Of a DNA stretch of 64,000 nucleotides, positions 12,955 through 23,140 are shown in pieces. The first letter of the stretch is position 1. The number at the start of each line of letters is the position of its first letter. This DNA comes from Undaria pinnatifida (taxonomy: Eukaryota > Sar > Phaeophyceae > Laminariales > Alariaceae). The notes under the pieces were generated by a model, which worked only from the letters and a program-made list of their open reading frames with translations, did no database searches and was not told the origin of the DNA. A program made the position numbers and the translations under genes. Where the stretch lies: NCBI GenBank assembly GCA_012845835.1, contig JABAKD010000016.1:8694121-8758120 (forward strand), given 5' to 3'.

Positions 12955-13450
12955 GTGAGCAACACGGTGTACTTTCATGTGGGTTAGGTTTTGCCACTCA
13001 CATGAAGGGGAGACATTGGACTTGATCGTCGTGGCGATGAGAGTGTGGGGGAGCAGATTTTGGCCTGAGCGCTTGCGCTTGGCGCAACAGCTAGGACTGA
13101 TCGCGAACACCCGCCTTTTTTCTGTCACGTTTGCCTGACGTTGTTCCAAACGCGATAGTTACGATCGGTTTGAAACCTTGCAACGTAGGAAAGGGTTAAA
13201 AGTGACTGAATTTCCGCTTAGAGACCGTGTAGTGACAACACGCGCCCACACCTTTCAACTTTCGGTGTGTTCGATCCTAAAGCCATAACAGCTGCACGAA
13301 CGCTAGCGTCCGTGTTCCACTCCTCCTCAAAAAGTGTTTTAGGAACTGGTTGTAGTAAACTCCTCCTACTGTTCGCGTCATGCCTGTACCCGCCCCTTTG
13401 ACGCATGGTGCCATAAGGATCAAGCTCGTGAGGCGTATGAGCTATGCAGA

Positions 13451-13538
13451 CAAGAAGTTTTTCCAGCTGCGCGAGAGCGCTCGACGCGACAGCGCGTGAT
13501 ACGAGAGCGCCTGACGCAAGAGCACTCCTCGACTTGAG
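13451..13538 (+). CDS. polo-box protein, tentative last exon
   Basis: An ATGCAG acceptor at 13,450 lets the phase-2 end of exon 2 continue as RQEVFPAARERSTRQRVIRE and a short tail to a TGA at 13,536-13,538. The segment is a basic amphipathic stretch of about 28 residues. That is where other polo boxes have their closing helix (usually RLRYARxxL-like). The intron would be 496 bp. This is only a best fit: the similarity is weak and other acceptors are possible. Confidence 0.35.
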
Positions 13539-14670
13539 GCGGTGGCTCGCAAGGATGAGGGTGAAGTAGAATCGCCCTCCTCTTCACAGTACGGTAAGGG
13601 AAGCGCTGAGTGGACCGGGAAGTTGGACAGCGCCACGTTCTATTGGGGCAGCCGGTGACACAAGCGAACGACGTCTGCGACAGTGGAATTGCCGTCCGTA
13701 AAATTACTGTGGCGTTGATTTTTTTATTTGGTTTTTGTTTTGCGGCAAGACCAGTTTATTTCAGGGGTTTAAAGAAGAAGACACCGGGTCGGGAAGCAGG
13801 ACTGCGCTATATATGTTCTGGCGGGAGAGCAGGCGACATCACTGCAAGGCGGCCGACACTGTAGAACTGCCGAGCGTAGAGGTAAAAGGTGGTGTGGCCG
13901 GCTTTCGTGTGTATTGAAGTGAGACGGATTTTACTTGCGCGTACCCCAAGGCGACCGATAGTGTCCAGGTGCAGTGCGTAGAGGCAAAAGCGGTGTCGCC
14001 GGGGGGGGGGAGGGGGGGGGGGGGGGGTTGTGTCGAGGCAAGAAGGATTTTACTCGCATATACATGTCGCGCACCGAAACCACTGCCGGGAGGAAAACCG
14101 ACGAGAAGGACCGAGGATGAAGGTGCAAGTTTATGTATTTAGGCGTAGGCACGAGATTAGAATACACTCGAATTTCCGAGGCTACGCTCAGGCGACCCTG
14201 TAGTAGAGTATAGCAGTAAGCAGCGCCCGTATTTTACAACCAACAGTAGCATATCAATGTTTCGTGCGGAAAGAGAGTATAGTGTTGAAGCGGGCCGAGT
14301 AAGGAGGAGGTGGTGTTTTGTGGTTTTCTTTTTATCCACGCCTTTTGGGGTTACTTTTTCGCCTCTATTCCTGAGATGCAAATCATTAGCAGCAGGGAAG
14401 GATTATAGTTTTGTTTTACTCTTAAGAACTGCTCGTGGTGTTTCGCTGGGCCTCCGCCCGTGTTCACATCCCCGGGTGAGATGAATCATGGGTGGTTTGC
14501 TGCCTTGTAGGGTCAAACGTATCTTGAGGATGTATTGCGTTGTCTTCGGGGTAAGGAAGTGTATACGGCGGCCTATGGCTTTGTGAAAACCATCTTGTGT
14601 TCGCAATATTTCGACTGTGCTGTCGCGCTGCGGCCGCAACAAGTAAGGTTGTATGTTGACGGTTTACTGC
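13539..14670. other. no gene recognised; long G runs
   Basis: No supported gene. Near 14,001-14,028 two long G runs (G10 and G17 with one A between) occur. They are prone to read and assembly error and could form G-quadruplex on this strand. Confidence 0.45.
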
Positions 14671-15027
14671 AGGAATGCATATGGTATATCGGGTAGTGTT
14701 TAAGTAGTCCTTGTGCATAGCACTAGGAAGGTGTGTTCGTACCCCTGATATGTGGCAGGTTTACTCCAGCAATTCATTTGCCATAGTGTCTTACGTGGTC
14801 GTTGTGCATAGCGCTAGTAATGTTTGAGTTACCGCTAATATTCAGTAATTCGTCGGCTATAGTGTTTGAAGTGGTCGTTGTGCATAGCGCTGGTAATGCG
14901 AGGTTGCCCCTGATATGTTGCAGGTTTACTACATAAACATGTCGGCTCTCGTGGTGTTCTTTCAAGTGGTTGTTGTTCATAGCGCTAGCAATGTGTGAGA
15001 ATACCCCCCTGATATTCTCGCCCCTTT
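14671..15027 (+). repeat. degenerate minisatellite, period about 76-94 bp
   Basis: Four related units are anchored by TTGTGCATAGCGCTAGTAATG-like sequence at about 14,713, 14,800, 14,878 and 14,968. They also share CCCTGATATG(T)TGCAGGTTTACT and a CGGCTATAGTGT-like piece. Spacing varies because of indels. No coding signal is present. Confidence 0.65.
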
Positions 15028-16477
15028 AGCTTGGAAGGCAGTAGGACAATGCAGGCAGTAACGCCATCTAGCACATATGGGCGTGATCCAATCAGAATGT
15101 TGCAGACAACCTGTACAGAGCAGTAGTGGGCCAGTCGCAGTATTCTGCCAATAACTACAGTATAAACGTTGCGGTCGGCAAGGTACTTGTCCTTGACATC
15201 AACCCGGAAGAGCTTTTCGAGCGCCCTCCGAGGTGTCACAGGGTATAATTCCGCCCATCAGTATCGGGTGGGACATAACCGTAGGCCATTTCTCCCCAGT
15301 ATTGCAACAAAACGGGGGATGGGGAACAGTAGCATTATTGGCACCTCGGACGGCCGCCGCGTTGCAGATGCATCTGCGCGCGACGGCGCTCCGTCGCCGC
15401 CACGCAATGCACTCGTTTCGCTCTCCCAGCAAGTAACCAGAGTGGACGGCGGTATGTAGGATAACGGAGATCGAGGACTGGAAAATGAAACAAGTAGCGC
15501 GGTACCATATCGGGGCAACGACTGGTGCCTTAGCCGGAGCCGCGCGGAATAAGGCATAAACGCGATGGGGCCTGCAAACCGAAGCGCGAAGGTGACTCCC
15601 CGACGGCTGTTGATTTTACACTTTCCCTGGCCTTGAAGGAGGGTTTCGAAGCGTGTACTATAAATGGGCGATATGCTTGAGGTGCGGTAAATGTGGGCTG
15701 TGGGTGAGCCAAGTGGTCGAAGTCCAGACGTCAAACGAGGGTAGGGGAAGGCAATGGAAGGCAATGGCGTGTGGGTAGGATCACCGGCTGGGGCAGGAGG
15801 CCTCATCTAATCCAGCATTTGCTTCAAATAGTCGGTGAGGGCATGGGAGAGTACGATAGTGAACTCTTCATACTAAATGCCAACATTGGCGGAAAGGGTA
15901 TGGTGCTTGGCGACAAGGTCTGTCCTGGCGATGTTTGGTCGAACGCCGTCACCGTAATGCTTCTCGATGTCAAGCAATAGTTGAGTTTATATCTTTTTGA
16001 GGTTTTATCCTACTAAGTGAGGGAATCTTCTGCTGGGAAATAACCCGGTCAGTCTCGCTTGTTGCTGAGTGGCTTCGAACTGTTTTGGGGGTTAGGGGCG
16101 ACAAGGGGTGAAGCCAAGAACGATTACCGCATCGGCCACGCTTAGCAAACCGGCGCTGCTGGGGAAATGCCTGTATGCGAAGTCCTGCGAAGAGTTGTGA
16201 ATTCGCAGCATGTTGTTACTCGCACTGCAGATCGATCGCCCTGTCATGTCATCGAGACCACGCGCGTTTTATTCGTTGCGCACGTTCTAGTTCGCAAAAA
16301 AGGGCTAACAACTTCACTATTGGCTACGCATCGCAACTCTTCGTTCAAAACATTTTCTCCGCCAGCTGCTTTTTACATACCAGGTATATATGTGTTTCCT
16401 CTGTCTCACAAGTAAAGTCCGTCGTGAGAGACAAATCGTAGAGCTTGCCAACGAAGGGTTCTCACGATGCTATATAT
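15028..16477. other. no gene recognised
   Basis: Open frames exist on both strands (for example 15,258-15,806 on the minus strand and 15,771-15,980 on the plus strand), but none has a recognisable motif. TACCAGGTA occurs at 16,378. Confidence 0.4.
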
Positions 16478-16482
16478 GTTAG

Positions 16483-16721
16483 AGTCGTTCTACGGTAGCC
16501 CCCTCAACTTTTCTTTAACGAAAAATCGCCGGTTTTGAAACCCAGCTCCCGGTCGTATCTCCTGAAATATGGTGTCCCTTGTGGCACGTTCGATAAACCT
16601 TTGCACACAAGAAAATATGTGGAGGCGTGCTGTTAATAGCATTCTTCCTCGTTTCGAGCAGCCGTGAAACGTTCGCTAAAGAAAAGCGCTGGTTTTGGGG
16701 GGGGCTATCGTAGAATCAGTC
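16483..16721 (-). mobile_element. TIR-ended MITE, copy A
   Basis: The element starts AGTCGTTCTACGGTAGCCCC and ends GGGGCTATCGTAGAATCAGT. The two ends are imperfect inverted repeats of about 20-30 bp (TTCTACGRTAGCCCCC). Subterminal sequence such as TTTCTTTAACGAAAAATCGC is also mirrored by AAACGTTCGCTAAAGAAAAG at the other end. GTTAG occurs just outside both ends and may be the target duplication. Copies B (40,439-40,684) and C (42,448-42,702) are in the opposite orientation. No coding capacity. Confidence 0.8.
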
Positions 16722-16726
16722 GTTAG

Positions 16727-17736
16727 GTTTGCTGAAACTATATAGATATGGAGATGCGATTGAGAAAAAGAAAAAAAAAAAAGTCTGACTCATGCTTACT
16801 AAGAACTGTTGGGTCGAAAATTGGTTGTTTTTTTTTGGGGGGGGGGTAGGGATTATTGAGAATTGTTTAAGATTGTTTCGGCGACAACGACTTTGGTGTG
16901 ATCATACATACCAGGATTTCGGCACGCTGAAGGCAGAAACGTTGGAAATGATGGTAAAATACCATCAGGAGGCCTTCACTAAGGCTTGGGTCTTTCTAGC
17001 ATCAACTTCCCGTCATGGCGAGGACGACCATATATTTGTGACTTTTTTTTTTTTCCCCTGGAAAAGGGGCGAAGTACCGCCATTTCTTGGCCGACTGATG
17101 TTTTTTCGGCCTTTCGCCCATGCAGGGTAATGCGGGAAAAGGAAAAAACAAAAGAAGGGAGATTCAAGTAAAACAAAAAACAAAAAAAAACATTAGAACA
17201 CTGTCGCCTATGGCATCGGATCGGGCACAGTTAAGGGTCCATGTAATCATGACGGACTTTTGCCTGCGAACGGAACAGAGGAATTATTCATTGTAGTTTT
17301 ATCTCTGGAACTGCTCCAGACGCAGCAACCGATCGTTCACGTATATTTTGTTATCCACTGCGATGCTCGCGTTCGTTGGTTTGGCACTTTTAATGCTCGG
17401 CATCGACTTAACTCATCGTGCAGATGCAAAGCGCATTACCCTCGATTCCAAGCGCCAGTGTACCTCGCCCGATCTGGGAATTGGAAGCATCGTCTGGAAA
17501 ATCAAAGGCTTCGATGCTATTTTATAAAGACATCCTACCAACGTAAGCTGTGAGTTCGACAAACCTAGAGTCGATATTTGATATTTGCAAGCTGCGTGGT
17601 ACACCGGTCGTTCGTTTTTAATTTAGCTATTTATGTGGTGCCACCTTTCGCACATGTTCTGGCCAGAAGCCGCTTAGAAACACAACCATGGTTGGAGAAC
17701 ACAATCGTTGAGCGTAAGAGGTCCCTACTGCATACA
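16727..17736. other. no gene recognised; 5' flank of the chromovirus
   Basis: No supported gene. Poly(A), poly(T) and poly(G) runs are frequent. A 26-bp string GCAAGCTGCGTGGTACACCGGTCG near 17,589 recurs near 52,058. The chromovirus target duplication TACA lies at 17,733-17,736. Confidence 0.4.
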
Positions 17737-18005
17737 TGTTAAATTAAAGGGTGGGGACACAGAGTGCCCCCTGCAGGTCTGCCAATTGAGCAGGTCCTCG
17801 GAGAGTACTCGCTTTCGTTCCTTCGTAGAGATGTAGCTTTATTCGTTTCCACCAGAGCCCGGGATAGCTTCTGAGATCGGAGGCACGTGCCTCCGATCTA
17901 CTTCTTAACTTTCCCGAATATAAAACGCCAACCTTATCATACGAAACCCATCCAAATGATCTCAAATTCGGATACCTACAGGCCTTTCGAGGCCGTATCT
18001 TAACA
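17737..18005 (-). repeat. 3' LTR of the chromovirus (element is on the minus strand)
   Basis: 269 bp, TG...CA termini. On the minus strand it holds a TTTTATATT box near 17,923, a 26-bp perfect palindrome at 17,874-17,899 and an AATAAA signal at 17,838-17,843. The U3-R-U5 order is therefore plausible, with the palindrome between promoter and polyadenylation signal. Confidence 0.95.
17874..17899. promoter_or_regulatory. 26-bp perfect palindrome inside the LTR
   Basis: AGATCGGAGGCAC followed by its exact reverse complement GTGCCTCCGATCT. It is centred on CACGTG (E-box like) and intact in both LTRs. In RNA it would form a 12-13 bp hairpin in the predicted leader or R region. Confidence 0.8.
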
Positions 18006-18009
18006 CTAG

Positions 18010-18017
18010 CCCACCCT
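18010..18017 (-). other. candidate polypurine tract
   Basis: On the minus strand AGGGTGGG sits four bases before the 3' LTR, where plus-strand priming would start. It is short, so only tentative. Confidence 0.45.
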
Positions 18018-18212
18018 GATGAGTCGCATATGCAGAAATATCGGAGATTCGGGGAAACTCCGGTTCTACGAACTAGACCATGAGTCGAAGATGCGGCTCC
18101 TCAAAACCCACTCCCACACCTCTAACCGTCTGGCTATGGAGCCAGGAGCACGCGAAGAAAAGCAGTCGAAAGAAAAGCAGACCCTACAGCAAGGCAATAG
18201 TCACCCATCAAA

Positions 18213-18313
18213 AACCTGCCGCATGCCGCCGGTGTGGCGGGGGGGGGGCAGAAAAGGCTCTAGAACCTGCCGCATGCCGCCGGTGTGGCGGGGGGGGCAG
18301 GAAAGGCTCTACG
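18213..18313. repeat. tandem 51-bp duplication in the chromovirus 3' noncoding region
   Basis: Two adjacent units begin at 18,213 and 18,264, each starting AACCTGCCGCATGCCGCCGG and containing a run of 8-9 G. The region 18,018-18,818 between the polyprotein end and the LTR has no other recognisable content. Confidence 0.8.
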
Positions 18314-18818
18314 GCAAACCAACCACAGAAAAGGTACTATGGCGAGGCGAGCCCACGTCGATATGGAGGGGAACACAGGCGCTAACACAAGGGAGAAGTC
18401 ATGCGAAAAACCTCCCGCGGGCCATCGGCAAGGCGGGGGGTTAGACGAGGAAACGACGAATACCCGGGATGGAAGGTGTCAACAACTACAGCCCCGCTAG
18501 GGGAGGAAATGTTTAGACGAAAAAAAACAAAGCAGAACAAATACAACACACAAAACATAAAAGATGACACACAGACCCGTACACTGGTCGTCCCCCGGCT
18601 CTGGGCTGAGGAGGGCGTCGGCAGGGCGAAATTGAACAATGACAAAAAGGCGACAGCCCTGCGCCTCAGATAGCGGCGTTTTACCGGAACCCTGACCCGG
18701 CACTGAGCAGGGGGTTCGGCAGGACAGAAAAAAAAAATGGAAAGAACCGCCCCAAAACTCGATGAAGACCCTCAGGACACTACAAACGACCCAAAGACGA
18801 AGACGCAAAACTCATAAC

Positions 18819-19560
18819 TCAAAAAAATGAAGAACTATCGAGGAGCGGTGGTGGCTTGGAAGTCAACTGGCCACGGCCGCGCCTCGAGATTCGTCTACGT
18901 TTCGTTGGATTCCCCGAGGAAACGCACTGGCGATGTGAACTTGCAAGCACCAAGAGCCTCGTACGGCTCCCGTTGAGGTCGTGTAGCGCGCCGGGGGGAA
19001 GAGGGAGTTTAATCGGTCCCGGGTCGTCCAGAAAGCGGACCAGGTATGCCTTGTCCTCGGTAGTGCTCGCGCTGATTTTTCCGAGCCACCATAAGCCATC
19101 GTCTCCCTTGTACCGAAAGTGGGCTCCCTTAGGGAGTACTGTGTCGTGGTAGCGACGAAGCCAATCGGTGCGGGGAACACAGGCGTAGCCCGGCGCTAGG
19201 AAACGTTCCCCGTTGTTGCGGGAGAGCTCACGCTGTGCCGCTCCGATCCGCATTCGGCGGTAAAGGCGGTTGGTTTGGCGGTGCTGGTCCGGGGTTCCGG
19301 TCCAAAAACGCAAGATGTGGGAGCGGGAGAGGTGAAGGTCCATTTCCCGCTCCCAGGACGGTTCGGAGAATCCCGCCCAGTGCGTCTTGTATAGCACCGC
19401 GATGACGCCACCTCGCCCCCGTACCGACTGATGACCAGTGATCTGCTCCACCTCCAGCCCTTGGGGGGGAGTCGAAACGTCGTCTTGAGTGACGTGGTAC
19501 GGCGGGGACTTCTTGGAAAATTTGTTGAGCACATACTGTGTCAGCCCCGCCGGGTGGGTA
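18819..19560 (-). CDS. chromovirus pol C-terminus: chromodomain and Tudor/SH3-like tail
   Basis: Last part of the polyprotein. The chromodomain (about 19,457-19,299) reads LEVEQITGHQS, VIAVLYKTHWAGFSEPSWE and SHILRFW. That corresponds to the usual vEkIldhR, YLVKWkGysxxxnTWE and LxxYW pattern, with aromatic cage positions largely kept. Chromodomains at this position steer integration towards methylated-histone chromatin. A second small domain (about 19,136-18,993; HFRYKGDDGLWWLGKI, KAYLVRFLDDPG) resembles a Tudor or SH3-like barrel. The frame differs from the integrase C-terminal frame; the switch lies near 19,530-19,560. Stop at 18,819-18,821. Confidence 0.8.
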
Positions 19561-20298
19561 TTTGGGCATGTCCCCGCTGTCGTGGGGGTTGGCACAGGGT
19601 TTGAAGCGCTCGATGGCCACACGCCGACGAGCGTCCGAACCAGGCAGGTCGGAAGGGAGATCCAAATAAAGGAGGTTGCTCCCGAGCGGCGAGCCGTCCG
19701 GGGTCTCGGCGGCGGAGCAGGGACCGACGGCCAAGACCTTGTATGGGCCCGTCCAATTAAGTGCGAGTTTGGCCTTGAGTACCTTGGCGTCGGTATTCGC
19801 CTTCACACCCTGGCGGATGGTAGAGGCAGAATTGTATACCCATGCCCAACCACCCACAGTGAAGTTAGGTGCTGGACGCAGCGCGTTGGCGAGGGCGGAG
19901 TTTCTGCGGTTAACACGGGAAACGGTGAGGGCGTGGTGTGCGCGGACAATGTCGTTCGCGCGCTTTTGCCGGTCGATGGCCAAATCGTAATAGGCCAGGT
20001 GGTCACGGGCCAGACTCTGGTGTCGCACGACACCTGTGCGGTCGAAAATCGTCAGGGGGAGCCGTGGTAGTCTGCCCATATGGACCTCGTTGGGCGCCAA
20101 ACCCGTCGCCGCGCTGACAGAGTTGTTGTAAGCGAATTCGACGTGGGGCAGATGCAAGTCCCAGTCGTCTTGTCGCTCGTTGACGACCATAGCCAGCATT
20201 TGTGCCATAGTGTGATTCACCCGCTCAACGCCCCCGTTACAGTTGGGATGATATGAGCTTGTAGCAAGCTTGTGTACACCTAACAGCTGATATACAGC
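19561..20298 (-). CDS. chromovirus integrase C-terminal part with GPY/F module
   Basis: Continues the integrase after an in-frame TAA at 20,299-20,301. The catalytic Glu lies in SYHPNCNGGVERVNH, the usual third acidic residue of the DDE triad. Then come WDLHLPHVEFAYNNS and a Pro/Leu-rich LPRLPL segment. The GPY/F module follows as KLALNWTGPYKVLAVGP (around 19,745), a hallmark of chromoviral integrases that contacts target DNA. The open frame itself runs on to 19,228, but the true reading leaves it before the chromodomain. Confidence 0.85.
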
Positions 20299-21090
20299 TT
20301 ATGAAAGCTTGGAGCAGCACTGCAGCCCGTTGTCCGAGAGTATGGTGCGCGGGCACCCCCACAAGGGGATGTATTGGTTCACCAGGATATTGGCTGTACC
20401 TTCCGCGGTGAACTCAGCGGCAGTGACGGGGAGCATGTCGGCCCGACGACTGAAGCGATCGGTGAACAGCAGGATGCAGGTGTTGCCTCGTGGTGTGACC
20501 GGAAGGGGGCCGAAGTAGTCAACACTGACGGCGATACCTGGACCTTCCGGCAGAGGCATTGTGATGATGGGCCAGCGGACAATCAGCCGTGGGGTTTTAC
20601 GCGCTTGGCACTTCAAGCAGTGGCGAAGCCACCACCAGGTACACACACTCATGCCAATCCACCAATAAAAACGCTCCAGCATGCGCAACGTGCGCGTGGT
20701 GCCAAGGTGGCAGGAGGCCGTCGAGTGGCAAGCTTGCATGATCCAAGGGCGCATGAGCAGGGGAACGTAGATGCGAACTGGCTCGTCGTTTAGCAAGCAA
20801 GCAGCTCGCCCCACAGAGTTCGGTTTGTCAGAGCTTGTTGGCGGGAGTGTCGGGTTACGGACGAGTAGGACGAAGTCGTCGTCGGTTGTATGTAGTCGAC
20901 CCTTACCCGCCAGTTCCTGGATGTCTGAGACGGAGGGACGCTTGGGCGAGGGGTAGTATGCCAAGAAGTCGGGTGGCAGGGCCGACGGCCGGCCGATAGA
21001 GATGTAACGTATCGTGGCGTGGCACGTCGGCTCTGCGTGTTGTTCGCGCTTCCAATCGGCTGTGAATAACGCGCGACGGAATCCGCGAAT
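20299..21090 (-). CDS. chromovirus integrase: HHCC zinc finger and DDE core (ends at a TAA)
   Basis: The reading frame enters near 21,090 (TADWKREQHAEP) and continues without ATG, as expected inside a polyprotein. The zinc-binding HHCC is seen as ACHSTASCHLG and CLKCQARK. The first catalytic Asp is in AVSVDYFGPLP and the second in TILSDNGLQ. The host-range-typical LLFTDRFSRRADM lies between them. The frame stops at TAA 20,299-20,301 between the second Asp and the catalytic Glu. The same frame continues on the far side, so a single substitution is the simplest cause. Integrase cuts host DNA and joins the element ends. Confidence 0.9.
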   Translation of the reverse strand: MRGFRRALFTADWKREQHAEPTCHATIRYISIGRPSALPPDFLAYYPSPKRPSVSDIQELAGKGRLHTTDDDFVLLVRNPTLPPTSSDKPNSVGRAACLLNDEPVRIYVPLLMRPWIMQACHSTASCHLGTTRTLRMLERFYWWIGMSVCTWWWLRHCLKCQARKTPRLIVRWPIITMPLPEGPGIAVSVDYFGPLPVTPRGNTCILLFTDRFSRRADMLPVTAAEFTAEGTANILVNQYIPLWGCPRTILSDNGLQCCSKLS

Positions 21091-21734
21091 CGTAACTCAG
21101 CAGCGTCGCCGAGGGCATCCGACCTTGTAAGTGTAGCCGGCGTTTCACCAGGAGGAGGCGTAAGCCGTAGGAGCGGAGTTCCCATAGGCTCTGCGTGGTC
21201 GTGGTCGGACGGAAGTGGTACCGTGCGGGCCGGCGGGTCGGCAAAAGTAGGGGTCGCGGCGACTGGCGGAGCTGGCCGCGGCCGTCGGGCTCGCGGCGGA
21301 GTTGTAACTCGTCTGGACGATGGCTGGGGGACCCCGCCGGGCCCAAAGCCATAGTCGACAGCAGGGGGTGCCTTACCAGCTGCTGTTGCTGAACGCCGGC
21401 GCGTCCGAGTGGAGATGCGGTCCGAAAAGGGCGTCATCGTCTGGGGCGCCGGAGATCCAGGCGAGGTTGGGACGGACGCGGTCGGGCCCATGGGCTCGAC
21501 GGGGTTTGTCCCTTGTACCGAGCTCCGGGAAGGAGTCGGTTGGGCCACTGATGTCGTGGCAGCCGGGGCTTCGGCGGAGTCCTCGTTGGTCACGGTGGGT
21601 ACAGCAAAAACCGAAGCGAAATCGTAGTCGGCTGTACGCGAGCCCCCGCCTCGGCCGGGCGAGCTATCGATGGTGGCGGTGGATGCAGAAACACGAGCGA
21701 CGAATCTCCTGGAAGGAGTAGAAAAGGTCGTCAA
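21091..21734 (-). CDS. Pro/Ser/Thr-rich linker between RNase H and integrase
   Basis: About 210 residues, strongly rich in Pro, Ser, Thr and Ala, with two similar short pieces (TADYDFASVF and PAVDYGFGPG). No fold is recognisable. The frame differs from that of the RT-RNase H part (switch near 21,710-21,740) and from that of the integrase (switch near 21,090). Chromoviruses usually have only a short tether here, so this long disordered spacer is unusual. Confidence 0.65.
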
Positions 21735-23098
21735 GCCTCATACGTGGCCCGTGTGTGCGAAAATCGCAAAAGTCGGCAAGAGTGAGAGGAAGCCCACCCA
21801 AGGCATTACTTTCGGTGCGGGGCATTAGCCCACCCAAGCCGACACCCGGTATCGGAGAAGAAGGAGTGTACAGCCCGCAAGCCCGTATGAGGTAAATACC
21901 ACTATCCTCAACAGGGGTAAGGCTCGTCGAACCATTGCGGTCGTGTTCCGTGGCAGGCTCCGGCAAGCGAGACAGGAAGTCAGCGTTGCCGTTTGCGCTT
22001 CCTTTTCGGTATTCGAGGGTGTAATCGAATGCGGTGAGGAACCCGAGCCATCTCTGGACTCGGCCGTTGTGATTCCCCATTTTGCCTATGTTTTCCAGAG
22101 CCTTGTGGTCTGAGAATATTCGGAACTTAGTGCCCCAAAGGTAGCCGCGGAGGCGCTTGAGAGCCCAGACGATGCTGCCAGCCTCCAAATCGAGAGGAGT
22201 CCAATGCCTTTCCGAGTCGAGCGTAGCTCGACTGATGTATGCGATGGGTTTTATGGAGCCGTCCGTCTGCTCCTGTTCGAGAGCGGCTCCGAACCCGTCG
22301 ATGCAGGCATCGCAGTACACGTGAAACGGGCGTGTGCCGTCGGCGACGGCGTCCCAATCAGGGAAAACGAGGACCGGCGGGGTCGTGAGCTCCGCCAAGA
22401 TTTTTCTCACCAACTTCTCCATAGCAGGCGTGAAGGCAAACTTTACCCCCTTCCGAAGGAGTGCGTTAATAGGACGAAGTCTCTTCGATAAGTCGGGCAA
22501 AAATTTGCGGTAATAGTTGATACCACCCATGAGTGCGCGCACCTGCTTAACGTCAGTGGGCATCGGCATATTGGTCAATGCCGATACTTTTTCCGAATTT
22601 GGGCGTAGGCCTGCTGGAGAAATGGAGTGGCCTAGGAAGTTCGCATCGGTAGCGCCCAAACGCGCCTTCGAGGGGGAAAGCTTGAGATTGTGCTTTCGAC
22701 GGCGTTCGAAGAGAGAGCGAATCGTCCGAACATGCGTTACCGGGTCGGAGTCGAACACGATGACATCGTCGAGGTAAGCTGCCACCTGTATCAAGCCCTT
22801 GATCACCTCATTGATAACCTTGACGAACCACCCAAGCGAGGCGCTGCTGCCCTGAGGCATAACGAGCCACTCATAAAGGCCCGTGGGTGTGCAGAACGCT
22901 GTAAGGGGAACTGTGTCCTTGTGTGCCGTTATCTGGTGGAACGAGGAAACCAAGTCGAACAGGGAAAACATCCGACCTGAGCCCAAGGAGTCCAGGACCT
23001 GGTCCACGCGCGGACTCGGCAGTTGGCTGAGCTTGCTAATTTGGTTGAGCTTCTTGTAGTTCACCGTGATCCTCACACCGCCAGATTTCTTCGCGGGA
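21664..23098 (-). CDS. chromovirus reverse transcriptase and RNase H
   Basis: RT copies the genomic RNA into DNA and RNase H removes the template. Visible RT motifs are VRITVNYKKLN, SLFDLVSSFHQI (first catalytic Asp), WLVMPQGSSAS and AYLDDVIVF (the YxDD box, about residue 101 of the open stretch). Thumb and connection motifs are FLGHSISPAGLRP, ALMGGINYYRKFLPDLS and PPVLVFPDWD. RNase H begins with FHVYCDACIDGFGAAL (first catalytic Asp) and includes IAYISRATLDSERHW (the Glu position), FRIFSDHKALENI (second Asp) and GSANGNADFLSRLP. It enters in a different frame from the preceding protease part, with net indels between 23,143 and 23,098. Open to the stop at 21,664. Confidence 0.95.
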
Positions 23099-23140
23099 TG
23101 ACCACCAGCGGGCTCGAGTACGGTGAGGTCGAGTGCTGAA

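Noticed and set aside
15771..15980. Possible RT fragment on the minus strand (LLDIEKHYGDGV)
   Set aside because: A single vaguely RT-like string without the neighbouring motifs.
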